This document shows, piece by piece, positions 37,253 to 48,934 of a stretch of DNA of 64,000 nt; position 1 is the stretch's first letter; each line of letters begins with the position of its first letter. The notes under the pieces were generated by a model, which saw only the letters and a list, made by a program, of their open reading frames with translations, was not told the origin of the DNA and ran no database searches. A program made the translations under genes and the position numbers. Origin of the DNA: Agelas oroides (Eukaryota > Porifera > Demospongiae > Agelasida > Agelasidae). The DNA is taken from NCBI GenBank assembly GCA_949130485.1, contig OX422186.1:4621792-4685791 (forward strand). Reading direction: 5' to 3'.

Positions 37253-40200
37253 AACCTAGGTCTTTGGTCTCAGATTCGCACTGCCCATTAAAGCTTGGTT
37301 GCTGGAATACTAGGGGTTGGCCTTTAGACAGTCAATTTAGAAGTAGAGTAATACATTCTCTGGATCTAGACTTATTAGGTATCTGTGAAACATTCTTACG
37401 AGAGAATAATGAAATACATCTAGAAGGCTATACTTGGTTAGGCAATAACCGTAAACAAATATCCAAAAGAGCAATTCGTGGCTCAGGGGGGGTGGGGCTT
37501 TTGGTGAAGGATACAGTCTTTCATAAGTTTACCGTAAGTGTCTTAGATAATAAATCAGAAGGTATTCTATGGGCTCTACTACTAGACCAAGCCTCCCAAC
37601 ACTCTATCTCTCTATGTGTCTGCTATTTACCTCCCAGTAATTCATCAAGAGGTGACATGTCACTTGAGTTTTTCAGCAACCTAAGGCTACAAGTTTCAAA
37701 ATACCAAGACACAGGTCTGTTATGCATTTGTGGTGACTTCAATGCCCGCATAGGCTCTCTAGCGGATATTGATCTAGAAGCAGTTGCTGACTCTGTACCA
37801 AAGAGAGTAACTCTAGACACAGCTCCCCCTAATACCCATGGTAAAGAACTCATTGAGTTTGTCAGAGATGTAGGAATGGTTGTCCTCAATGGTAGAGGAT
37901 CCAGTAACAATGATTCTTTTACGTTCATTAGTACAAATGGTTCCTCAGTTGTTGACTACTGTCTCATCCCCATTGAACAATGGAACCTTATTGGGCCATT
38001 CTCAGTTGTATCACCTCTTGACGTTTCTCACAGATTCCACATCCCAGTTGATTGTAACCTCCCAGACCACTCTATCCTCCTATGGTCCACTAAGTTAGAT
38101 TCTCAGGCCACCTTTAACCGATCTCACAACCCATACTCCCCAAACCCAAAGTGCAAGTTTAAAATCCCACAAAATTACATGCAGTCCGATCTAGCACTTA
38201 GCAGAATACAGGATATAATCGATAACACCACCCCCCTTTCTCTACAAACATGCTATAAAGACACTCGTGACCTGATATTCTCTGAATTGATCCCTTCTAA
38301 TCCCTCCAAGCATAAAAAGTGCTGCCACCCTTGGTGGAACCCTAGACTTAATCTCCTCAAACAAAGTTTACGCCTTAAACAAAGAGCATGGTTAAAGCAA
38401 AAGGATAACTCCCAACTAAAACTGGCCTATCAATCTTCCCAGAAAACCTTCGACAAAGCGATAAAGAAAGCCAAGGCAGATCACAGAACACATAAACAAA
38501 TTGAATTGCTCCATCAATGCAAGCACGACTCCAAAAGCTTCTGGAGAAATTTCAAACTAATAGGTATACATGCTGAAAGGAAAACAATCCCCATCCAAGT
38601 CATCAATGCTGAGGGTGAGGTGTTGTCTGAACCTAGTGCTTTGTTACAGGTTTGGAAAAGTTACTTTGATTCTCTGTACAACCAAAGCTCCCTTTCTGTT
38701 CCCAGTACAATTTACAGCCTTCTTAGCTCAACACATATGCCTGCTAATTCATCCAACTGCCAGGAACTCAATCTCCCCATTTCAATTGATGAAGTAGAAC
38801 TAGCTATTGCCAGACTCAACCTCGGTAAAGCTCCCGGCCTTGATAAGATTCAAGGTTCATACCTAAATCACCCTGCCCTGACCCCTCTGTTACATAGATT
38901 ATTCTCAGTTTGCTTTGACTCAGCCCTAGTACCCTCAGATTGGTGCTCTGCACTAATCCACCCCATCTTGAAACCCAACACCACAGACCCTAGAAACCCC
39001 ATTAACTACCGTGGTATTGCACTCCAGAGTGTTGTCCTGAAAGTCTTTTGCAAAGTTCTCAATGCTAGACTCTCTGACTGGTCAGAGACAAACTGCATTC
39101 TATCAGATGAACAAAATGGTTTTAGGCCCAACCGCTCATGTCTGGACGATCTTTTTGTAATCTGTAGTATTATTAGCACTAGAAAATTGAACAAGTCACC
39201 AACATTTGTTGCCTTTGTAGACCTCAAAAAAGCTTTCGACAGTGTAGATAGAGACCTCCTATGGCACAGATTAGGTCACTATGGAATTAGTGGGAAATTC
39301 CTAGATCTTATAAAATGCCTGTACAGAGATACTGAGTACTGTGTTAGAGTCAATGATACCGTCACTGAACCATTCCCTGTAACATCTGGAGTCAAACAAG
39401 GATGTCTGCTTTCCCCTACATTATTCAATCTCTTCATCAATGGTTTAATTGAAGAAATAAAACAGCTTAACTTAGGAGTAAAATGTGGTGAAATTCTCTT
39501 AGCTCTCCTGATGTTTGCTGATGACATTGCTATAATGGCGGAAACAGAGGAAGATCTGCAGTGTATGCTTAGTACACTACACACCTGGTGTGAATCCTGG
39601 CGACTTCACATTAACACCAGCAAAACAAAAATTGTCCATTTTAGGCATAAATCCCAGCCTAGGACCTCGTTCAATTTTAAATGTGGCCCCTCAGAATTAG
39701 AAGTTGTGCCTTCATATAAATACCTCGGTGTTTGGCTTGATGAACACTTAGACTACCAAAACTGTGTTAATGCACTTAGTGAATCTGCCAGAAAAGCTTT
39801 GGGCCTTCTTATAGCTAAATCAAAACAATTTGGTAATTTTCCCTTTGAAGCATTCAGCTCACTTTATGACTCACTAGTAATATCTAGAATGGACTATGGG
39901 GCTGGTGTCTGGGGTTACAGAACCTTCCCCAAGTTACAAACCATTCAGAACAAGGCAATTAGACATATTTTGGGTGTGGGTAAAAACTGCCCAGTAGATC
40001 TACTAGAAGGTGACTCAGGATGGATGCCAGTCTGGAGTAGACACCAGTTTGAGATGCTCAAACTCTGGTTCCGTCTTGCTACTATGGACGATAGTCGTCT
40101 TACTAAAAAGATTTTTAAATGGTCACTAGAACTAGCCAATAAGGGCAAACCTACCTGGTGTTTTCATGCAAATAAATTGCTCACTCAGATCAACCTAGGA

Positions 40201-40665
40201 CACTTAAATCCAAATAATGTAACTAGCTTGTCTCCTAAGGAATTTCAAACCATAGTCATCACTAAATTAACTGATAAAGCAAACCACAAATGGAGAATGC
40301 GAATCTGGGACCATAACACCTACCGTACAGACTCAGGGGGTAGGCTACATAACTATAGAGTTATAAAACAACAACCTAGGCCAGAGTGCTACATTAGTGG
40401 TATTCTGTGCAGGGGTCACCGGTGGGTCATGGCTGCCCTCCGAGGGGGTTGTCTCCCACTTCACATTGAGACAGGCCGATATAGGGCACCAAAAACACCA
40501 TACCACCTCCGGACCTGCAGATTGTGTTCATCAGACACTGTTGAAACTGAATTTCATTTTGTTATGTTGTGTCCAGCTTTAGATCATTTACGTTCTACCT
40601 TTTTCAGTTGCCTATCCGACTTAGATAACTCTTTTACCTCCCTTACCCTTATTGATAAATTTTAA
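37177..40665 (+). CDS. LINE ORF2: endonuclease and reverse transcriptase
   Basis: Intact 1,162-residue polyprotein for target-primed reverse transcription. The N-terminal endonuclease/exonuclease/phosphatase domain spans residues about 38-300: KLGCWNTRG at 39, the catalytic Glu in GICETF near 71, CGDFNARIG near 186, and PDHSILLW near 296. The reverse transcriptase spans about 560-860: NGFRPNRSCLDDLF near 646, FVDLKKAFDSVD near 680, SGVKQGCLLSPTLFN near 738, the catalytic FADDIA near 779, and YKYLGVWLD near 848. The C-terminal region has a zinc-knuckle-like CRLC...EFHF...LCP motif near 1,120. All key acidic residues are present and there is no internal stop, so the enzyme could be active. I take the first ATG of the frame, which overlaps ORF1. 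Confidence 0.95.
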   Translation: MVSPCPDKTTPFYLQSPTTFELPSLKPRSLVSDSHCPLKLGCWNTRGWPLDSQFRSRVIHSLDLDLLGICETFLRENNEIHLEGYTWLGNNRKQISKRAIRGSGGVGLLVKDTVFHKFTVSVLDNKSEGILWALLLDQASQHSISLCVCYLPPSNSSRGDMSLEFFSNLRLQVSKYQDTGLLCICGDFNARIGSLADIDLEAVADSVPKRVTLDTAPPNTHGKELIEFVRDVGMVVLNGRGSSNNDSFTFISTNGSSVVDYCLIPIEQWNLIGPFSVVSPLDVSHRFHIPVDCNLPDHSILLWSTKLDSQATFNRSHNPYSPNPKCKFKIPQNYMQSDLALSRIQDIIDNTTPLSLQTCYKDTRDLIFSELIPSNPSKHKKCCHPWWNPRLNLLKQSLRLKQRAWLKQKDNSQLKLAYQSSQKTFDKAIKKAKADHRTHKQIELLHQCKHDSKSFWRNFKLIGIHAERKTIPIQVINAEGEVLSEPSALLQVWKSYFDSLYNQSSLSVPSTIYSLLSSTHMPANSSNCQELNLPISIDEVELAIARLNLGKAPGLDKIQGSYLNHPALTPLLHRLFSVCFDSALVPSDWCSALIHPILKPNTTDPRNPINYRGIALQSVVLKVFCKVLNARLSDWSETNCILSDEQNGFRPNRSCLDDLFVICSIISTRKLNKSPTFVAFVDLKKAFDSVDRDLLWHRLGHYGISGKFLDLIKCLYRDTEYCVRVNDTVTEPFPVTSGVKQGCLLSPTLFNLFINGLIEEIKQLNLGVKCGEILLALLMFADDIAIMAETEEDLQCMLSTLHTWCESWRLHINTSKTKIVHFRHKSQPRTSFNFKCGPSELEVVPSYKYLGVWLDEHLDYQNCVNALSESARKALGLLIAKSKQFGNFPFEAFSSLYDSLVISRMDYGAGVWGYRTFPKLQTIQNKAIRHILGVGKNCPVDLLEGDSGWMPVWSRHQFEMLKLWFRLATMDDSRLTKKIFKWSLELANKGKPTWCFHANKLLTQINLGHLNPNNVTSLSPKEFQTIVITKLTDKANHKWRMRIWDHNTYRTDSGGRLHNYRVIKQQPRPECYISGILCRGHRWVMAALRGGCLPLHIETGRYRAPKTPYHLRTCRLCSSDTVETEFHFVMLCPALDHLRSTFFSCLSDLDNSFTSLTLIDKF

Positions 40666-40839
40666 GTACATCCTTAGTGCAAATAATCATTGTAGAATAA
40701 TTGGGAAACATTTGTATAACCTGTATAAAACTAGAATCCAGGTTTTAAATCTGTAATATCTGTATACTTAACCATTATTTTGTACCCGTTTGTAGTGACT
40801 CATAGGCCTAATCAGGCCGGGCATCTCGCGTGTCACTCT

Positions 40840-40845
40840 AATAAA
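40840..40845 (+). terminator. AATAAA polyadenylation signal of the LINE
   Basis: AATAAA lies about 20 bp before the ATTC-repeat tail that ends the element. It is correctly placed for 3' end formation of the LINE RNA. Confidence 0.6.
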
Positions 40846-40863
40846 ATATTTCATTCATTCATT

Positions 40864-43800
40864 CATAGTGATGAAAACTGCTTTCTCGATCTTTCCTCGC
40901 ACTTAAACAGGCCTGCACGAGCTTCACAAGACCTCACGAGCGTTTAAAACTGCATTCTCCGCCTTTCCTGGCACTTAAACAGGTCTGCACGAGCTTCCCA
41001 AGACCTCACGAGCGTTTAAAACTGCATTCTCCGCCTTTCCTGGCACTTAAACAGGCCTGCACGTGCTTCACAGGACCACCACTGTGGTGAAAATGGCTTT
41101 GTCGGACCGTCCCGGCAGTTAAACAGGCCTATACGAGTTACTCAGCACCTCCACAGTGCCGAAAGATGCTTTCTCGATCTTTGCTGGCTCTCAAATGTGC
41201 TTGCACGAGCTTCATAAGGCCTCTACAGTGGTTAAAATGGTTTGTCGGACCTTCCCGGCACTTAAACAGGCTTGTACGTGATACTCAGCACTACCACTGT
41301 GCTGAAAACTGCCTTCTCGATCTTTCCTGACACTGAAATGTGCTTGCACGAGCTTCACAACACCGCTACTGTGGTTGAAATGGCTTTGTCTGACCTTCCC
41401 GGCACTTAAACAGGCTTGCAGGCGTTAGTCAGCCACTCCATAGTGATGAAAACTGCTTTCTTGATCTTTGCTGGCTCTGAAATGTGATTGCACGAGCTTC
41501 ACAAGGCCTCTACAGTGGTTGAAATGGCTTTGTCTGACCATCCAGGCATTTAAACAGCCTTGTACGCGTTACTCAGCCACTCCACAGTCATAAAAACTGC
41601 TTTGTCGATCTTTCCTCGCACTTAAACAGGCTTGCACGAACTACACAAGGCTTCCAGGGTTGAGAAAACTGCTTTCTCTGTCATTCCTGGCACTTAAACA
41701 GACCTCCACGTGCTGCACAGGACCTCCACTGTGGTGAACATGGCTTTCTTGGACCTTCCCCGCACTTAAATAGGCTTGGACGCGTTGCTCAGTACCACCA
41801 CTGTGTTGAAAACTGCTTTCTCGATCTTTCCTGACACTGAAATGTGCTTGCACGAGCTTCACAACACCGCTACTGTGGTTGAAATGGCTTTGTCTGACCT
41901 TCCCGGCACTTAAACAGGCTTGCAGGCGTTAGTCAGCCACTCCATAGTGATGAAAACTGCTTCTTGATCTTTGCTGGCTCTGAAATGTGATTGCACGAGC
42001 TTCACAAAGCCTCTACAGTGGTTGAAATGGCTTTGTCTGACCATCCAGGCATTTAAACAGCCTTGTACGCGTTACTCAGCCACTCCACAGTCATTAAAAC
42101 TGCTTTATCGATCTTTCCTCGCACTTAAACAGGCTTGCACGAACTACACAAGGCTTCCAGGGTTGTGAAAACTGCATTCTCTGTCATTCCTGGCACTTAA
42201 ACATACCTCCACGTGCTGCACAGGACCTCCACTGTGGTGAACATGGCTTTCTTGGACCTTCCCCGCACTTAAACAGGCTTGGACGCGTTGTTCAGCACCA
42301 CCACTGTGTTGAAAACTGCTTTCTCGATCTTTCCTGACACTGAAATGTGCTTGCACGAGCTTCACAAGACCGCTACTGTGGTTGAAATGGCTTTGTCTGA
42401 CCTTCCCGGCACTTAAACAGGCTTGCAGGCGTTAGTCAGCCACTCCATAGTGATGAAAACTGCTTTCTCGATCTTTCCTCGCACTTAAACAGGCCTCCAC
42501 GAGCTTCACAAGACATCACGAGCGTTTAAAACTGCATTCTCCGCCTTTCCTGGCACTTAAACAGACATGCACGAGCTTCACAAGACCTCACGAGCGTTTA
42601 AAACTGCATTCTCCGCCTTTCCTGGCACTTAAACAGGCCTGCACGTGCTTCACAGGACCACCACTGTGGTGAAAATGGCTTTGTCGGACCGTCCCGGCAG
42701 TTAAACAGGCCTATACGAGTTACTCAGCACCTCCACAGCGCCGAAAGATGCTTTCTCGATCTTTGCTGGCTCTCAAATGTGCTTGCACGAGCTTCACAAG
42801 GCCTCTACAGTGGTTAAAATGGTTTGTCGGACCTTCCTGGCACTTAAACAGGCTTGCACGCGATACTCAGCACTACCACTGTGCTGAAAACTGCCTTCTC
42901 GATCTTTCCTGACACTGAAATGTGCTTGCACGAGCTTCACAAGACAGCTACAGTGGGTGAAATGGCTTTGTCTGACCTTCCCGGCACTTAAACAGGCTTG
43001 CACGCGTTAATCAGCCACTCCACAGTGAGGAAAACTGCTTTCTCGATCTTTCCTCGCACTTAAAAAGGCTGCACGAGCTTCAAAAGACCTCAAGAGCGTT
43101 GAAAGCTACATTCCCCGCCTTTCCTGGCACTTAAACAGGCTTGCACGAACTACACAAGGCTTCCAGGGTTGTGAAAACTGCCTTCTCTGTCATTCCTGGC
43201 ACTTAAACAGACCTCTACGTGCTGCACAGGATCTCCACTGTGGTGAACATGGCTTTCTTGGACCTTCCCCGCACTTAAACAGGCTTGCACGCGTTACTCA
43301 GCACCACCACTGTGCTGAAAACTGCTTTCTCGATCTTTCCTGACACTGAAATGTGCTTGCACGAGCTTCACAAGACCGCTACAGTGGTTGAAATGGCTTT
43401 GTCTGACCATCCCGGCACTTAAACAGGCTTGCAGGCGTTAGTCAGCCACTACATAGTGATGAAAACTGCTTTCTCGATCTTTCCTCGCACTTAAACAGGC
43501 CTGCACGAGCTTCACAAGACCTCAAGAGCGTTAAAAACTGCATTCTCCGCCTTTCCTGGCACTTAAACAGGCCTGCACGTGCTTCACAGGACCACCACAG
43601 TGGTTGAAATAGCTTTGTCTGACCTTCCCGGCACTTAAACAGGCCTGCAGGAGCTTCACAAGACTTCCAGAGTGGTGAAAACTGCATTCTCCGTCTTTCG
43701 TGGCGCTTAAACAGGCCTGCAGATGCTTCACAGGACCTCCACTGTGGTGAAAATGGTTTTGTCCCTGCACTTAAACAGGCCAGTACGAGCTACTCAGCAC

Positions 43801-46800
43801 CTCCACTGCGTCCAAAACTGCTTTCTTGATCTTTGCTGGCTCTGAAATGTGATTGCACGAGCTTCACAAGGCCTCTACAGTAGTTGAAATGGCTTTGTCT
43901 GATCATCCAGGCACTTAAACAGCCTTATACGCGTTACTCAGCCACTCCACAGTCATAAAAACTGCTTTGTCGATCTTTCCTTGCACTTAAACAGGCTTGC
44001 ACAAACTACACAAGGCTTCCAGAGTTGTGAAAACTGCTTTCTCTGTCATTCCTGGCACTTAAACAGACCTCCACGTGCAGCACAGGACCTCCACTATGGT
44101 GAACATGGCTTTCTTGGCCCTTCCCCGCACTTAAACAGGCTTGGACGCGTTGCTCAGTACCACCACTGTGTTGTAAACCGCTTTCTTGATCTTTCCTGAC
44201 ACTGAAATGTGCTTGCACGAGCTTCACAAGACCGCTACTGTGGTTGAAATGGCTTTGTCTGACCTTCCCGGCACTTAAACAGGCTTGCAGGCGTTAGTCA
44301 GCCACTCCATAGTGATGAAAACTGCTTTCTCGATCTTTCCTCGCTCTTAAACAGGCCTGCACGAGCTTCACAAGACCTCACGAGCGTTTAAAACTGCATT
44401 CTCCGCCTTTCCTGGCACTTAAACAGGCCTGCACGTGCTTCACAGGACCACCACTGTGGTGAAAATGGCTTTGTCGGACCGTCCCGGCAGTTAGACAGGC
44501 CTATAACAGTTACACAGCACCTCCACAGCGCCGAAAGATGCTTTCTCGATCTTTGCTGGCTCTCAAATATGCTTGCACGAGCTTCACAAAGCCTCTACAG
44601 TGGTTAAAATGGTTTGTGGGACCTTCTCGGCACTTAAACAGGCTTGCACGCGATACTCAGCACCACCACTGTGCTGAAAACTGCCTTCTCGATCTTTCCT
44701 GACACTGAAATGTGCTTGCACGAGCTTCACAAGACAGCTACAGTGGGTGAAATGGCTTTGTCTGACCTTCCCGGCACTTAAACAGGCTTGCACGCGTTAG
44801 TCAGCCACTCCACAGTGAGGAAAACTGCTTTCTCGATCTTTCCTCGCACTTAAAAAGGCTGCACGAGCTTCAAAAGACCTCAAGAGCGTTGAAAGCTACA
44901 TTCCCCGCCTTTCCTGGCACTTAAACAGGCTTGCACGAACTACACAAGGCTTCCAGGGTTGTGAAAACTGCTTTCTCTGTCATTTCTGGCACTTAAACAG
45001 ATCTCCACGTGCTGCACAGGACCTCCACTGTGGTGAACATGGCTTTCTTGGACCTTCCCCGCACTTAAACAGGCTTGGACGCGTTACTCAGCACCACCAC
45101 TGTGTTGAAAACTGCTTTCTCGATCTTTCCTGACACTGAAATGTGCTTGCACGAGCTTCACAAGACCGCTACAGTGGTTGAAATGGCTTTGTCTGACCTT
45201 CCCGGCACTTAAACAGGCTTGCAGGCGTTAGTCAGCCACTCCATAGTGATGAAAACTGCTTTCTCGATCTTTCCTCGCACTTAAACAGGCCTGCACGAGC
45301 TTCACAAGACCTCAAGAGCGTTAAAAACTGCATTCTCCGCCTTTCCTGGCACTCAAACAGGCCTGCACGTGCTTCACAGGACCACCGCAGTGGTTGAAAT
45401 AGCTTTGTCTGACCTTCCCGGCACTTAAACAGGCCTGCACGAGCTTCACAAGACTTCCAGAGTGGTGAAAACTGCATTCTCCGTTTTTCGAGCCCTTAAA
45501 CAGGCCTGCAGGTGCTTCACAGGACCTCCACTGTGGTGAAAATGGCTTTGTCCCTGCACTTAAACAGGCCAGTACGAGTTACTCAGCACATCCACTGCGA
45601 CCAAAACTGCTTTCTTGATCTTCGCTGGCTCTGAAATGTGTTTGCACGAGCTTCACAAGGCCTCTACAGTGGTTGAAATGGCTTTGTCTGACCATCCAGG
45701 CACTTAAACAGCCTTGTACGCGTTAGTCAGCCACTCCACAGTCTTAAAAACTGCTTTGTCGATCTTTCCTCGCACTTAAACAGGCTTGCACGAACTACAC
45801 AAGGCTTCCAGGGTTGTGAAAACTGCTTTCTCTGTCATTCCTGGCACTTAAACAGACCTCCACGTGCTGCACAGGACCTCCACTGTGGTGAAAATGGTTT
45901 TGTCCCTGCACTTAAACAGGCCAGTACGAGCTACTCAGCACCTCCACTGCGTCTAAAACTGCTTTGTTGATCTCTGCTGGCTCTGAAATGTGATTGCACG
46001 AGCTTCACAAGGCCTCTATATACAGTGGTTGAAATGGCTTTGTGTGACTATCCAGGCACTTAAACAGCCTTGTACGCGTTACTCAGCCACTCCACAGTCA
46101 TAAAAACTGCTTTGTCGATCTTTCCTCGCACTTAAACAGGCTTGCACGAACTACACAAGGCTTCCAGGGTTGTGAAAACTGCTTTCTCTGTCATTCCTGG
46201 CACTTAAACAGACCTCCACGTGCTGCACAGGACCTCCACTGTGGTGAACATGGCTTTCTTGGACCTTCCCCGCACTTAAACAGGCTTGGACGCGTTGCTC
46301 AGCGCCACCACTGTGTTGAAAACTGCTTTCTTGATCTTTCCTGACACTGAAATGTGCTTGCACGAGCTTCACAAGACTGCTACTGTGGTTGAAATGGCTT
46401 TGTCTGACCTTCCCAGCACTTAAACAGGCTTGCAGGCGTTAGTAAGCTACTCCATAGTGATGAAAACTGCTTTCTCGATCTTTCCTCGCACTTAAACAGG
46501 CCTGCACGAGCTTCACAAGACCTCACGAGCGTTTAAAACTGCATTCTCCGCCTTTCCTGGCACTTAAACAGGCCTGCACGTGCTTCACAGGACCACCACA
46601 GTGGTTGAAATAGCTTTGTCTGACCTTCCCGTCACTTAAACAGGCCTGCACGAGCTTCACAAGACTTCCAGAGTGGTTAAAACTGCATTCTCCGTCTTTC
46701 GTGGCCCTTAAACAGGCCTGCAGGTGCTTCACAGGACCTCCACTGTGGTGAAAATGGCTTTGTCCCTGCACTTAAACAGGCCAGTACGAGTTACTCAGCA

Positions 46801-48130
46801 CATCCACTGCGACCAAAACTGCTTTCTTGATCTTCGCTGGCTCTGAAATGTGTTTGCACGAGCTTCACAAGGCCTCTACAGTGGTTGAAATGGCTTTGTC
46901 TGACCATCCAGGCACTTAAACAGCCTTGTACGCGTTAGTCAGCCACTCCACAGTCTTAAAAACTGCTTTGTCGATCTTTCCTCGCACTTAAACAGGCCTG
47001 CACGAGCTTCACAAGTCTTCCAGAGTGGTGAAAACTGCATTCTCCGTTTTTCGAGCCCTTAAACAGGCCTGCAGGTGCTTCACAGGACCTCCACTGTGGT
47101 GAAAATGGTTTTGTCCCTGCACTTAAACAGGCCAGTACGAGCTACTCAGCACATCCACTGCGTCCAAAACTGCTTTCTTGATCTTTGCTGGCTCTGAAAT
47201 GTGATTGCACGAGCTTCACAAGGCCTCTATATACAGTGGTTGAAATGGCTTTGTCTGACCATCCAGGCACTTAAACAGCCTTGTACGCGTTACTCAGCCA
47301 CTCCACAGTCATAAAAACTGCTTTGTCGATCTTTCCTCGCACTTAAACAGGCTTGCACGAACTACACAAGGCTTCCAGGGTTGTGAAAACTGCCTTCTCT
47401 GTCATTCCTGGCACTTAAACAGACCTCTACGTGCTGCACAGGACCTCCACTGTGGTGAACATGGCTTTCTTGGACCTTCCCCGCACTTAAACAGGCTTGG
47501 ACGCGTTGCTCAGCACCACCACTGTGTTGAAAACTGCTTTCTCGATCTTTCCTGACACTGAAATGTGATTGCACGAGCTTCACAAGACTGCTACTGTGGT
47601 TGAAATGGCTTTGTCTGACCTTCCCGGCACTTAAAGAGTCTTGCAGGCGTTAGTCAGCTACTCAATAGTGATGAAAACTGCTTTTTCGATCTTTCCTCGC
47701 TCTTAAACAGGCCTGCACGAGCTTCACAAGACCTCACGAGCGTTTAAAACTGCATTCTCCGCCTTTCCTGGCACTTAAACAGGCCTGCACGTACTTCACA
47801 GGACCACCACTGTGGTGAAAATGGCTTTGTCGGACCGTCCCGGCAGTTAAACAGGCCTATAACAGTTACACAGCACCTCCACAGCGCCGAAAGATGCTTT
47901 CTCGATCTTTGCTGGCTCTCAAATGTGCTTGCACGAGCTTCACAAGGCCTCTACAGTGGTTAAAATGGTTTGTGGGACCTTCTCGGCACTTAAACAGGCT
48001 TGCACGCGATACTCAGCACCACCACTGTGCTGAAAACTGCTTTCTCGATCTTTCCTGACACTGAAATGTGCTTGCACGAGCTTCACAAGACCGCTACAGT
48101 GGTTGAAATGGCTTTGTCTGACCTTCCCGG
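40864..48130. repeat. 72-bp satellite array, segment 6, with the clearest 1,790-bp HOR
   Basis: About 101 monomers. One complete 25-monomer HOR runs 43,057-44,846, from one CACTTAAAAAGG monomer to the next; its length, 1,790 bp, equals 25 x 72 minus three fixed deletions (8, 1 and 1 bp). The part 41,350-42,450 is a near-identical copy of 28,680-29,800 on the other side of the LINE. At 45,800-46,600 a shortened HOR variant is present. The segment ends at ACCTTCCCGG, the target of the Ginger-like element. Confidence 0.97.
48127..48130. repeat. Target-site duplication CCGG, left copy
   Basis: CCGG precedes the element and recurs at 48,935-48,938 after it. Removing the element and one CCGG restores the normal monomer junction CTTCCCGGCACTTAAAC. 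Confidence 0.85.
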
Positions 48131-48934
48131 TGTCTGCGTGAAATGGGGACCCCCCAATTTGGGGACCCCGGTCCCCATATCCCTAGTGATATGGGGACGG
48201 GGGGGCCCCATATCACTAGGGATATGGGGACCGGGGGTCCCCAGAACTCTGGTGATATGGGGATCCTTCAGTGATTTAGGGACCCCTAAGATTTGTGTTC
48301 TATACGCAATTGGAAAAGACATATAAGAACAAATTAACAAGTCGTATATATGCAAGAGTAAAAATATGCTTATGCAATAGTATGTACAAGTAAAGAACAA
48401 CAATGTTATCATTAAAGAATATTAGTATGCTGCCGATTATTCTCCTCCTCTCCTCCGCACTTTCGACCACCAAGCGAGGTTTCTTACTCCCTTTTCCGCC
48501 AATGTAGTATAAACGTTCTCCGTCCGCTGTGAAGAATTTGCTACGCTTCCTTAGCCCATGCTTGTAGAGTTTATCAGCATGAGATGGGTATGTCTTGTGG
48601 ACAACGTAGTCATAAATTTCGCTGAACGTATATTTCGCTTTTGCAGCATCTTCCTCAACTTTCACGTCTTCCTTCGCCATGCTAACAACTTTAGGTGTTG
48701 TTGTGCTCTGCTTCTCGTTTTATAATTATCACTGATGGCGTACCCTTCTGATCAATGATCGTCAAGGTCCAGCGCCCGATGTTTACGAACAGGTAGGTCC
48801 GTGTCTTCCGGGGTCCCCAAAACGCTGAGGGGGTCCCTATATCACTAGGGAAATGGGGCTGGGGGGTCCCCATATCACTAGGGATATGGGGACGGGGGTC
48901 CCCATATCACGGGGGTCCCCATATCGCGCTTACA
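48131..48934 (-). mobile_element. Ginger-like DNA transposon, non-autonomous copy B
   Basis: An 804-bp element with TGTCTGCGTGAAATGGGGAC at the left and TGTAAGCGCGATATGGGGAC inverted at the right (16 of 20 positions match), ending TGT...ACA, with a CCGG 4-bp duplication. Both features are established traits of Ginger transposons, whose transposases descend from Gypsy-type integrases. Subterminal regions hold clusters of GGGGACC/GGTCCCC and ATATCACTAGGGATAT palindromes that could bind transposase. It contains only a short N-terminal protein fragment, so mobilisation would need an enzyme from elsewhere. Confidence 0.82.
48300..48680 (-). pseudogene. Truncated integrase N-terminal fragment inside Ginger-like copy B
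   Basis: A 126-codon minus-strand frame starting MAKEDVKVEE. The first 80 residues have the look of the region just before the H2C2 zinc-binding module of Gypsy/Ginger integrases: KTYPSHADKLYKHGLRKRS, then FFTADGERLYYIG, then KPRLVVESAEERRRII. In intact relatives this would lead into the His-His-Cys-Cys module and the DDE core. Here, after RRRII the frame runs into AT-rich sequence encoding a hydrophobic tail of no family, so the rest has been deleted or an intron begins near 48,430. The family assignment is from the pattern and not from a database search. Confidence 0.55.

Larger units (their letters stand above)
35469..40863 (+). mobile_element. Nearly full-length LINE (CR1/L2-like) inserted in the array
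   Basis: A 5.4-kb non-LTR retrotransposon: about 0.8 kb of 5' untranslated region, ORF1 with a PHD finger, ORF2 with an apurinic-type endonuclease and reverse transcriptase, a 3' untranslated region with AATAAA, and a tail of ATTC repeats rather than poly(A). It interrupts an E-class monomer at CACTCCAT/AGTGATG, leaving at most 3-4 bp (CAT) duplicated. A PHD-type ORF1 and a short tandem-repeat tail are typical of CR1/L2-group LINEs; a phylogeny would be needed to place it. The length and intact ORF2 indicate recent insertion. Confidence 0.92.

Noticed and set aside
37880-38797. Alternative-frame ORFs inside LINE ORF2
   Set aside because: They are shadows of the intact ORF2 frame with no features of their own.
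48000-48412. Frames of 108-109 codons running from the array into Ginger-like copy B
   Set aside because: They fuse satellite and transposon palindrome sequence and have no support.
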